From DATKZH01 sp035528065 (lineage in GTDB: Bacteria > Planctomycetota > Planctomycetia > Pirellulales > Thermoguttaceae), in contig DATKZH010000313.1 of the NCBI GenBank assembly GCA_035528065.1, positions 1 through 19,647 on the forward strand: a stretch of DNA of 19,647 bases, given 5' to 3'. Shown here piece by piece: positions 1 through 7,078 of the stretch. The stretch's first letter is position 1; each line of letters begins with the position of its first letter. The position numbers and the translations under genes are program-made. The notes under the pieces were generated by a model, which ran no database searches, was not told the DNA's origin, and saw only the letters and a program-made list of their open reading frames with translations.

Positions 1-1107
1 CAAAACGTCCGCCGGGCACTCGACTGGCTGGCCGAGCATCAGCTTGCCGGCGGGGCCTGGGGACAGGGGGAAGAGTCGGTCCAGATGGGCGGCGGGACCG
101 CAATGAAGGACGTGGCCAGCGTGGCCGACACCTGTGCCGCCGCGCTCGCCCTGATCCGCTCCGGCAGCACGCCGTCGAAAGGCCCGTATGCCAAGAACCT
201 GCTGGGAGCGGTCGACCACGTCTGCTCGGAAATCGAAAAGTTCGACGAGGACTCCCTGTACATCACCGCCACCCGGGGCACGCGCCTCCAGACCAAGCTC
301 GGCCCGTACATCGACACCTTCATGGCCTCGCTCATGCTCACCGAGGTGCAGGGCGAGATGCCCAACAAGAAGGGCGAGAAGCGCGTCGGCCGGGCGCTGG
401 CCAGCGTGCTCGAAAAAATGCAGAAGCACCAGCGTGGCGACGGCACGTGGAGCGAACAGGGCTGGGCCGCCACGCTCTCCCAAGGGCTGGCCGTCAAGGC
501 GATCAATCGCGCGGCGCAGAAAGGAAATCGGGTCGACGAGGAAGTCCGCGCCAAGGCCGAGGGCTACTCTCGCCGGGCGTTCGACCGGAAGTCGGGCAAG
601 TTCTCGGCGGCGGGCTCCGCGGGCGTAGACCTCTACACGGCCGGCGCGAACTACGGCGCCATGGCCGACTCGGTCAACACCAACGCGGCCCAGGAAACTC
701 AGGTCCGCGAGATCATCAAAAACGGCGCCTCGCAGGAAGAGAAAGAGGAGGCCCAACAAAAGCTCGCCCGGTTCGATGCCGCCAAGCGAGACCTCGACGA
801 AGCGGCCCGGGCGGTGATTCGCCGGCTCGACGACAAGCAGTTCATCGCCGGATTCGGCTCCAACGGCGGCGAGGAGTTCTTGAGCTACATGAACATCGGC
901 GAAGCGCTGGTGGTCAAAGGGGGCGACGAGTGGAAGTCGTGGGACAAGTCGATCACCGAGAACCTCAACCGCATCCAGAACCAGGACGGGAGCTGGACCG
1001 GCCACCACTGCGTCACCGGGCGCACCTTCTGCACCTCGGCAGCCCTCCTGGTGCTGATGGTCGACCGCACGCCGGTCCCCATCGCCGCCAAGATCGGCAA
1101 GCGGTAG
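1..1107 (+). CDS. Squalene-cyclase/prenyltransferase-repeat protein, 5' end cut by window
   Basis: The reading frame is open from base 1, so the gene starts outside the window; 368 codons are visible before the TAG at 1105-1107. The first visible residues include LDWLAEHQLAGGAWGQ and the C-terminus has IQNQDGSWTGHHC. Both are the Q-x-x-G-x-W type repeat that forms the inner helices of the alpha/alpha barrel in squalene-hopene cyclases and prenyltransferase beta subunits. Between them is a charged helical stretch rich in Glu, Lys and Ala (about residues 235-280 of the visible part). The C-terminal block with GRTFCTSAALLVLM is a pattern I associate with planctomycete members. I see no DxDD protonation motif of a true cyclase in the visible part, so I do not assign cyclase activity. 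The next gene is of the same fold, 57 bp downstream on the same strand, so the two are probably co-transcribed. Function is unknown. Confidence 0.8.
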   Translation, partial: QNVRRALDWLAEHQLAGGAWGQGEESVQMGGGTAMKDVASVADTCAAALALIRSGSTPSKGPYAKNLLGAVDHVCSEIEKFDEDSLYITATRGTRLQTKLGPYIDTFMASLMLTEVQGEMPNKKGEKRVGRALASVLEKMQKHQRGDGTWSEQGWAATLSQGLAVKAINRAAQKGNRVDEEVRAKAEGYSRRAFDRKSGKFSAAGSAGVDLYTAGANYGAMADSVNTNAAQETQVREIIKNGASQEEKEEAQQKLARFDAAKRDLDEAARAVIRRLDDKQFIAGFGSNGGEEFLSYMNIGEALVVKGGDEWKSWDKSITENLNRIQNQDGSWTGHHCVTGRTFCTSAALLVLMVDRTPVPIAAKIGKR

Positions 1108-1164
1108 CACCCGATTTCTCGGACGATCACCTGTTCAGCATGCTTCGGGAGGGAGCGTGAGATT

Positions 1165-2439
1165 GTGATACGCGTCGTCACACGTCGGTTCGCGGTCGTT
1201 GCGGTAGGCTTCGCGCTTGCCGCGGCGACCACTTGTGCCCTTGGCTCCGAGGCGGATCTCGTCGATCGAATCGACGTCTCCCTGGCCAAAGCCGGGGGCT
1301 TTCTGCTCGAACGGCAATCGCCCGACGGCGCCTGGCGGTCGCAAGTCTACGGCGCGTTTCGCGACGGGCCGACGCTCACGCCCTACGTGATGAGCTGCCT
1401 GTCTTGGCTGCCGCAGGCCGGACCGGAGGCAGCGGCGGCCTATCGTCGGGGCGTCGACTACCTGGCCGGATTCGCGGACGACGCCGGGCGTCTTACGGTC
1501 GGACCGCGGGAGCTCCTGTTCCCCGTTTACACCGCGGCGTCGGCAAGCCGCGTCGTCGTGCTCCAGGATCGCTGCCCGCGGAACCTCCAGGCCCAACAGG
1601 CGTGGCTCGCCTATCTCCGGTCGCGGCAGCTCAACGAGGCCCTGGGCTGGAGCCGTTCCGATCCCGAGTACGGGGGATGGGGGTTTTCACTTGGTATTCC
1701 GCACAAGCCCGGTCCGGGCGAGCCCCGCGAGCGGTTCTTCGAGTCGAACCTCACGGCCACGATCTTCGGCCTGGCGGCGCTCCGCTCCGCGAGGGTCCCG
1801 ACCGATGACCCGGGGTACGAGCAGAGCCTGGTGTTCGTCCGGCGTTGCCAGAACTTCCCCGACGATCCGACCCGACGCGACCCGCGCTTCGACGACGGCG
1901 GGTTCTTCTTCGCCCCCGGCGATCCGGTGCAGAACAAGGCGGGCATCGCGGGCGTGGACCGCTGCGGCCAAGAGCGGTTCCACTCCTACGGGACGATGAC
2001 CGCCGACGGCCTGCGGGCGCTATTGCGTTGCGGGCTCGAACCGGATCATCCCCGCGTCGCCGGCGCCCGACGCTGGCTGGAGCAGAGCTTCTCGGCCGAG
2101 CACAACCCGGGCCGGTTCGAGCCCGATCGGCTCGTGCTCCAGGACGCCACCTACTACTACTGGACGTGGGCGGTCGCCCATGCCTTTCTCGCCCTGCACG
2201 TCCGCGAGATCGACACGGCCGAAGGCCGGGTCGACTGGCCCCGGGCCCTTGCCGACACGCTCCTCGCCCGGCAGCAGCCCGACGGCTCATGGACCAACCC
2301 CTACACCGACGCCCGCGAGGACGACCCCCTGGTGGCCACCCCGTGGGCCGCCGCCTCGCTGGCCATCTGCCGAAGCATGCTCACCGGCGAGCGGAAGACG
2401 CTTGCCGATAAGCCCGGGGCCGATGGAGATCGTCACTGA
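1165..2439 (+). CDS. Exported squalene-cyclase/prenyltransferase-repeat protein
   Basis: 424 aa. The start is a GTG at 1165, chosen because GGGAGGGAG lies about 9 nt upstream and because it gives a clean signal peptide (Arg-rich n-region, hydrophobic core to about residue 26, then SEADLVD). Repeat signatures are seen near both ends: LLERQSPDGAWRS (about residues 47-59) and ARQQPDGSWTNPY (about 370-382), as in the alpha/alpha-barrel squalene-cyclase superfamily (PF13243/PF13249 type). The DxDD catalytic motif of triterpene cyclases is not found; the only acidic cluster near the C-terminal repeat is REDD. Export also argues against a membrane-embedded hopene cyclase. It follows another protein of the same fold at 57 bp, suggesting a paired function. 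Its last 7 nt overlap the end of the convergent alpha-galactosidase gene. The fold is clear; the molecular role is not. Confidence 0.82.
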   Translation: MIRVVTRRFAVVAVGFALAAATTCALGSEADLVDRIDVSLAKAGGFLLERQSPDGAWRSQVYGAFRDGPTLTPYVMSCLSWLPQAGPEAAAAYRRGVDYLAGFADDAGRLTVGPRELLFPVYTAASASRVVVLQDRCPRNLQAQQAWLAYLRSRQLNEALGWSRSDPEYGGWGFSLGIPHKPGPGEPRERFFESNLTATIFGLAALRSARVPTDDPGYEQSLVFVRRCQNFPDDPTRRDPRFDDGGFFFAPGDPVQNKAGIAGVDRCGQERFHSYGTMTADGLRALLRCGLEPDHPRVAGARRWLEQSFSAEHNPGRFEPDRLVLQDATYYYWTWAVAHAFLALHVREIDTAEGRVDWPRALADTLLARQQPDGSWTNPYTDAREDDPLVATPWAAASLAICRSMLTGERKTLADKPGADGDRH

Positions 2440-4979
2440 GCCCGCTCGTACGCGATCACGGCAACGCCGGGCCGGGCTTCGATCGAGACGGGAAGTCCCT
2501 GCTCGACAAGCTCTCGGCCGGGTATCTCCATCTTCTCCCCGTTCTCGCGATCATCGAGCTCCCTCAGCACGAACCGTGCCTCCGGATCCAGCCCCCGCAG
2601 CTTCAGTTGGGCATCGGTGTGAATGCTCTCCGCACGGCGGAACACCTGCACCACGCCCTTGCCCTGTTCCGGGAGATCGAACTGCCAGGCGATCCAGGCG
2701 TCGTTCTCCCGGCTGAAGCGGGTGAGCGGGTAGAAGTCGCCGTAGTAGCAGGGGCTGATCTCGCGCCAGTGCGCTACGAGCCGGCGGAGCGCCGCGTAGT
2801 CGATCTCCTTGACGCGGATATCGATCCCCGAGCCGAGGCTGGGGGCCGCGTTGCTCCAGAAGGCGTAGGGCTCGACCGGCGTCAGGCCGCCGCCGTAGTA
2901 GCCGGCGTTGGCGCAGGCGACCGTGCCCGTGCCGTGATAGGGGAGCCAGAGCGAGATGCCGTACGTCATGCCTTGATGCCCGACCGGCTCGAACGCGTAG
3001 TCGCTCCTCCAGAGCGGCACGGAGCGGCGCATCGTCTCCAGGTCGTTGCGGCGCCCGCCGGAGGCGCAGGAATCGATCAGCAGGTTCGGGTGGCGGCGTC
3101 GCAGCTCGTCCCAGTAGGCCAGGAAGCCGGTCACGTGGCGGATTTCGGTGATGCCCTGGCGGTCTTCCGCGTCGGCGGCCCGCCAGTGCCCCAAGGGATC
3201 GATGTTGAAGTCCTGCCGATAGAGGTCGATGCCCTGCTCGGTCAAGAGCTTGTCGACGTGATCGGTGAGCCACTGGCGTGCCTCGGGGTTCCCCAGGTCG
3301 AGAAGCCCGCCACGGTTGCCGCCGTGAATCCACTCCGGGTGGTTCTCGGCCAGCCAGGTGCCTGCGGCGACCCGCTCCGGCTCGAACCAGACGAGGATCT
3401 TGATTCCCTTCTGGTGGGCGTGGTCGCTGATCGGCTTGAAGCCGCGCGGGAACCGCTTGGGATCGACCTCCCAGGTGCCGACCTGCGGCCAGCCCTTCTC
3501 CTGGATATACCAGCCGGCGTCCATCCACCAGTAGTCGAGCCGGAGGCCCTCTTCGAGGTAGCGATCGATGTGCATGATCTGGTTGGCTTCGTTGGCCCCG
3601 ATCATTTCCTCGTAGGCCCGGGAACTGGAGGCGACGAACTGCGGCGGGGGCAGCTTGCCGCCCGGCTTGGGCATGCCGTGGGCCATCATCCAGCGTCGCC
3701 AGACGTTCTGGGCCCGGATCCAGTCGCCGCCTTGCCAGAACTGGAGCACGACCAGGGGCGTGCGGACCTCTTCGCCCGGGTGCAGCTTGAAGTGCGTAAG
3801 CTCCTGCCCGGCCCGAATCCGCAGCCCGCAATCGAGATTGCGCACGAACTCGGCGGCCCACTGGCCGGGCCAGCCGACGACCACGATCAGCCCCGAGTCG
3901 CCCCGCTGGAGATTGAAGTAGGAGAGGTCGCTGTTGGTCGGTCGCCCCCCGGCGGCCGAGATCCGCGTGGTCGATCCGGCGTCGAGCACCGTTTCCAGCG
4001 GCGAGTAGTCGGTGCCGTCGGCCGGCGAGCCGACGTTGTGGTGCAAGAGCAAGTCGGTCCGGTCGTGCCGCTGCCAGCCGACGTCCAGGGCCCGGATGCT
4101 CTGGAGGATCGGCGTGTCGGCCGTGCCCGTGTTCTTGAAGTAGAGCGTCCACTCGACCGTGGGAAAATCGCGGTACTCGACGGCCTCGCAGCGGAGTTGT
4201 AGCCCCGTCTCGGGGTCCGTGTAGAGGACGGTGTGTTGCGTGCGACGGTCGTCGAGCTTGTGGGCTTCACGCTTGCCTTGCCAATTTCCGAGCAGCTCCG
4301 CCGACGACTTGCCGGCGTAGGTGAACGAGAACGGCGGATCGGGCGTGAACAGGGCGTCGCAAGCGGCCAGGATCGGCAGGTCGCCGAGCCAGACGGTGCT
4401 GCCGTCAGCCAGCTCGGTCCGGGCCTCGGCCCAATCGGCCTGGTCCCAGCCGATGCCGTCGCCCGCGTCGCCCACTTCGAGCGCGAGCTCGCTCGCGCCG
4501 CCCAGATCGATTTCGATCGGCACGCCGGCCGTCTCCTTGCACATCACGTCGGAGCGGAAGGCCTCGCGATCGGCGACGTTGACCGAGAAGATCACGCTCC
4601 CTTTGCCGGCGCGGGTTTGCTCGTTGTTGTCCAGACCGGCGATCGCCGAGAACTTCTTGCCCGGTCCCGGCAGGCGGACCACCACCTTGCTCACCGCGTG
4701 GCAGTAGAGCCCGCGCGTGTATTCGGTGTCCGCGATTCTCAGCGGCTTCTTGTTGCGGGCGTTCCTCTCGATCGCGTTGTTGTTCACGTGGACGATCAGT
4801 CCCGGCTGGCGCGGCGCCGAGGCATCCGGGGCGCCGAACTTGGCGGCCACGAAACGTCGGGCAAGGGCCAACTCATCCGGCGTTGGGGCCACGGCCCGTG
4901 CAAAGTGCGCCGGCGCGAGGCAAAACGTGGCGACCGCGACGCACACGGCGGCCATCCTTTGGGTCACTCGGAATAACAT
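2433..4979 (-). CDS. Secreted GH36 alpha-galactosidase with N-terminal NPCBM domain
   Basis: 848 aa with a signal peptide (about residues 1-30). Residues about 55-190 (GLYCHAVSKVVVRL, GLDNNEQT, VSVN-like strands, GWDQADWAEA) match an NPCBM carbohydrate-binding jelly roll. Then come the GH36 beta-supersandwich (about 200-420), the catalytic barrel (about 445-760) and a C-terminal beta domain. LDYWWMDAGWY and ILVWFEPERV are GH36 barrel strands. D590 in YRQDFN fits the nucleophile. C638/G641 in DSCASGGRRND fit the substrate-binding CxxGG motif. D660 in WRSDY fits the acid/base: the nucleophile-to-acid/base spacing of 70 equals that recalled for characterised GH36 enzymes. The usual KWD context is RQD here, so this is a divergent subgroup. 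It should release terminal alpha-galactose outside the cytoplasm. An AGGAG ribosome site is at 4989-4993. It is last of a minus-strand run and ends inside the neighbouring convergent gene. Confidence 0.9.
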   Translation of the reverse strand: MLFRVTQRMAAVCVAVATFCLAPAHFARAVAPTPDELALARRFVAAKFGAPDASAPRQPGLIVHVNNNAIERNARNKKPLRIADTEYTRGLYCHAVSKVVVRLPGPGKKFSAIAGLDNNEQTRAGKGSVIFSVNVADREAFRSDVMCKETAGVPIEIDLGGASELALEVGDAGDGIGWDQADWAEARTELADGSTVWLGDLPILAACDALFTPDPPFSFTYAGKSSAELLGNWQGKREAHKLDDRRTQHTVLYTDPETGLQLRCEAVEYRDFPTVEWTLYFKNTGTADTPILQSIRALDVGWQRHDRTDLLLHHNVGSPADGTDYSPLETVLDAGSTTRISAAGGRPTNSDLSYFNLQRGDSGLIVVVGWPGQWAAEFVRNLDCGLRIRAGQELTHFKLHPGEEVRTPLVVLQFWQGGDWIRAQNVWRRWMMAHGMPKPGGKLPPPQFVASSSRAYEEMIGANEANQIMHIDRYLEEGLRLDYWWMDAGWYIQEKGWPQVGTWEVDPKRFPRGFKPISDHAHQKGIKILVWFEPERVAAGTWLAENHPEWIHGGNRGGLLDLGNPEARQWLTDHVDKLLTEQGIDLYRQDFNIDPLGHWRAADAEDRQGITEIRHVTGFLAYWDELRRRHPNLLIDSCASGGRRNDLETMRRSVPLWRSDYAFEPVGHQGMTYGISLWLPYHGTGTVACANAGYYGGGLTPVEPYAFWSNAAPSLGSGIDIRVKEIDYAALRRLVAHWREISPCYYGDFYPLTRFSRENDAWIAWQFDLPEQGKGVVQVFRRAESIHTDAQLKLRGLDPEARFVLRELDDRENGEKMEIPGRELVEQGLPVSIEARPGVAVIAYERAQ

Positions 4980-5023
4980 GGTGATCGACTCCTAACGCGG
5001 CCACTGGCGGCAACCAGAGTACT

Positions 5024-5066
5024 CATCACGCTCCGCGTGATGGGCGTCGTCACGCGGAGCGTGACG
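5024..5066. repeat. Paired 19-nt hairpins with 3-nt loops, mutually inverted
   Basis: Two perfect palindromic units lie in the 112-bp gap between the sulfatase stop and the alpha-galactosidase start. The first, 5024-5042, has stem CATCACGC/GCGTGATG and loop TCC. The second, 5048-5066, has stem CGTCACGC/GCGTGACG and loop GGA. Their 15-nt cores (TCACGCTCCGCGTGA at 5026-5040 and TCACGCGGAGCGTGA at 5050-5064) are exact reverse complements, so the two can also pair with each other as one long stem with a 9-nt loop. No U-tract follows on either strand, so this is not a classical Rho-independent terminator. It may stabilise the upstream mRNA, attenuate transcription between the two minus-strand genes, or be a dispersed palindromic repeat of this genome. 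Confidence 0.85.
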
Positions 5067-5091
5067 AATACAATCACGCGCACGGCGCTTG

Positions 5092-7035
5092 TCACTCGGG
5101 CGGCTCGAAATCCCACTGCTCGACCACGTCGCCCGCCCCGGACAGGCGAATCCAGTCGATCTCGATTTGGTCGGCCGGCGGGGGATACAAGCGGACGTGG
5201 ACCAAGGCCCCTTCGACGGGCACCTCGACGCGGACCTCCTGCCACTGGCCGCCCATGGGCACGTCGAACGAGATGACCTGCCCCTCGGCGGGGAATTGCT
5301 CCTGCGCGGCGGTCCGCCACTGGACTCTCCCCTTGCCACCGCCCGAAGCCTTGACTCTCATACTGGCGACGACCGGCCCGGGGACCTTCACACTGGCCGT
5401 GGCCACGAAGGGAGACTTGCCCGTGGGCTCCAGGTGCAAGGCGCCGTCGCGGACGGCGAACTGGCTGCCGCGGACCACCCAGCGGCCCAAGGCGGCCGCC
5501 TGCGGGTCGTACTTGGGATTGGGCACGGGCACCAGGGCGTCGGTCTCCTCGAGGAACCGGTCGATGAGCCGGTCCAGCTCGCGGACCTTCTCCGGCATCC
5601 GCTCGGCCAGATTGTTCGTCTCGCTGAGGTCCTCGTCGAGGTTGTACAGCTCGTACTCGTTGGGGAAGTGCTCGTTCGGCTCATAGAAGCGGATCAGCTT
5701 CCAGGGGCCCTTGCGCACGTAGGTGGACGGCGCGTTGATGCGTCCCAAGCCGTGCGGGAAGTGGCAGAAGATCGCCTCGCGCTTCGGTTTCCCGGTCTGC
5801 TTCAACAGCGGGACGATGCTCTCGCCGTCGAGGATCTGCCCGGGCTTGGGCGAAAGGTCGGCGATCTCCAGGAGCGTGGGATAGAAGTCGACGCTGGAGA
5901 CGACCTCGGAGCACCGGCTGCCGGGCTCGACGACGCCGGGCCAGGCGACGAGCATGGGCTCGCGGGAGCCGCCTTCGTAGATCATCGCCTTGCCGCCCCG
6001 CAGCGGCGCGTTGTTCGTCGGGGGCCGATCGCCGGCCCAGCGGCGCCAGTCCTGGAGCAGGGTCCAGCGGCGCGAGCCTTCGGGGGCGGGCTTGTTGTCG
6101 TCGGGCGTGTTGCTGTGGATGTTGCCGCCGTTGTCGGAGAAGAAGATGAAGACCGTCTTCTCGGTGAGCCCCAGCTCGTCGAGCTTGTCCATCAGGCGGC
6201 CCAGGCTTTCGTCGACGCTTTGGAGCATCGAGGCCATGATCGGGTTGGCCTGTTCGCCGCGCGGGTCCTTCTTTTCGGCGTACTTTCGCGTGGTCTCCTC
6301 TTTGTGCCCCCAGGGACCGTGCACGCCGTACTGCCAGAGGTTGAGGAAGAAGGGGCGGTCGCGGTTCGACTGGATGAAGCGGATCGCCTCGTCGGTCACG
6401 CGATCGGTGATGTATTCGCCCTCGGGGCCGTCGGTGACCGTGCCGGCCCGAAACTGGTAGGGCGAGAAGTAGCTTCGCGGGCCGGGGTCGGGGGCGCCGT
6501 GGAAGGAGACCTCGAAGCCCTGCGCTTCGGGCCAGTGCTCCGGATTGACGCCGAGGTGCCACTTGCCCACGTGGGCCGTCGCGTAGCCGGCGTCGCGCAG
6601 GGCCTCGGCGATCGTGTGCTCCTCGGCGGGCAGGAACCGCTTGCTCCGCGGGATGAGCATCTTCTGGTTGGGCGGCCCTTCGGCGGGGATGAGCGGCTCG
6701 TCGGGAAGCGGCGGCAGGTGGCCGGAGGGCGTGGTCAGCCGGAGCCGGGCGGGGTACTTGCCCGTCATGATGCTCGCCCGCGTCGGCGAGCAGAGTGGGT
6801 TGGCCGCGTAGGCGTCGGTGAACACCATGCCCCGTTCGGCGAGCCGCTCCATGTTCGGCGTCTCGTAGTACTGGCTGCCGTAGACGGTCGAGTCCATCCA
6901 GCCCATGTCGTCGACCATGAAGAACACGACGTTGGGCGGGCGCTCGGCGGCGGCGTTGGCGATGGTGATCGTCAGGCAGGGCGCAACCACCGAACCGGCG
7001 ACGACGGCGAACAGCGCACGAAAAGCACGTTCCAT
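5092..7035 (-). CDS. Exported type I (formylglycine-dependent) sulfatase
   Basis: 647 aa. The frame is open further upstream, but the ATG at 7035 is preferred because GGAGGAG is 6 nt before it and it begins a signal peptide ending near ANAAAERP (about residue 30). Family S1 hallmarks are complete: metal ligands in VDD (D42, D43), the CSPTR motif with C82 as the residue converted to formylglycine, GKWHLG (K158, H160), H239, FFSDNGG (D301, N302) and LRGGK (K349). It should hydrolyse sulfate esters, most likely on a polysaccharide, in the periplasm or outside. A maturation enzyme (FGE or anSME) is required and none is in this window. Residues about 515-647 form an extra beta-rich module, possibly carbohydrate binding, instead of the usual short sulfatase tail. 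It lies 43 bp after the fusion gene and upstream of the alpha-galactosidase, both on the same strand. Confidence 0.93.
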   Translation of the reverse strand: MERAFRALFAVVAGSVVAPCLTITIANAAAERPPNVVFFMVDDMGWMDSTVYGSQYYETPNMERLAERGMVFTDAYAANPLCSPTRASIMTGKYPARLRLTTPSGHLPPLPDEPLIPAEGPPNQKMLIPRSKRFLPAEEHTIAEALRDAGYATAHVGKWHLGVNPEHWPEAQGFEVSFHGAPDPGPRSYFSPYQFRAGTVTDGPEGEYITDRVTDEAIRFIQSNRDRPFFLNLWQYGVHGPWGHKEETTRKYAEKKDPRGEQANPIMASMLQSVDESLGRLMDKLDELGLTEKTVFIFFSDNGGNIHSNTPDDNKPAPEGSRRWTLLQDWRRWAGDRPPTNNAPLRGGKAMIYEGGSREPMLVAWPGVVEPGSRCSEVVSSVDFYPTLLEIADLSPKPGQILDGESIVPLLKQTGKPKREAIFCHFPHGLGRINAPSTYVRKGPWKLIRFYEPNEHFPNEYELYNLDEDLSETNNLAERMPEKVRELDRLIDRFLEETDALVPVPNPKYDPQAAALGRWVVRGSQFAVRDGALHLEPTGKSPFVATASVKVPGPVVASMRVKASGGGKGRVQWRTAAQEQFPAEGQVISFDVPMGGQWQEVRVEVPVEGALVHVRLYPPPADQIEIDWIRLSGAGDVVEQWDFEPPE

Positions 7036-7041
7036 AGGTAT

Positions 7042-7048
7042 CTCCTCC
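7042..7048 (-). promoter_or_regulatory. Ribosome binding site deciding the sulfatase start
   Basis: GGAGGAG on the minus strand, 6 nt before the ATG at 7035. It selects the signal-peptide start over an in-frame ATG 41 codons upstream, which would place the start inside the preceding gene. Confidence 0.75.
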
Positions 7049-7078
7049 AAGTGCGATTCGAAGAACGGGCTGTGTACA

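Noticed and set aside
2607..4202. 531-codon plus-strand frame opposite the alpha-galactosidase
   Set aside because: No domain or ribosome site; it mirrors codons of the GH36 gene, which is clearly real.
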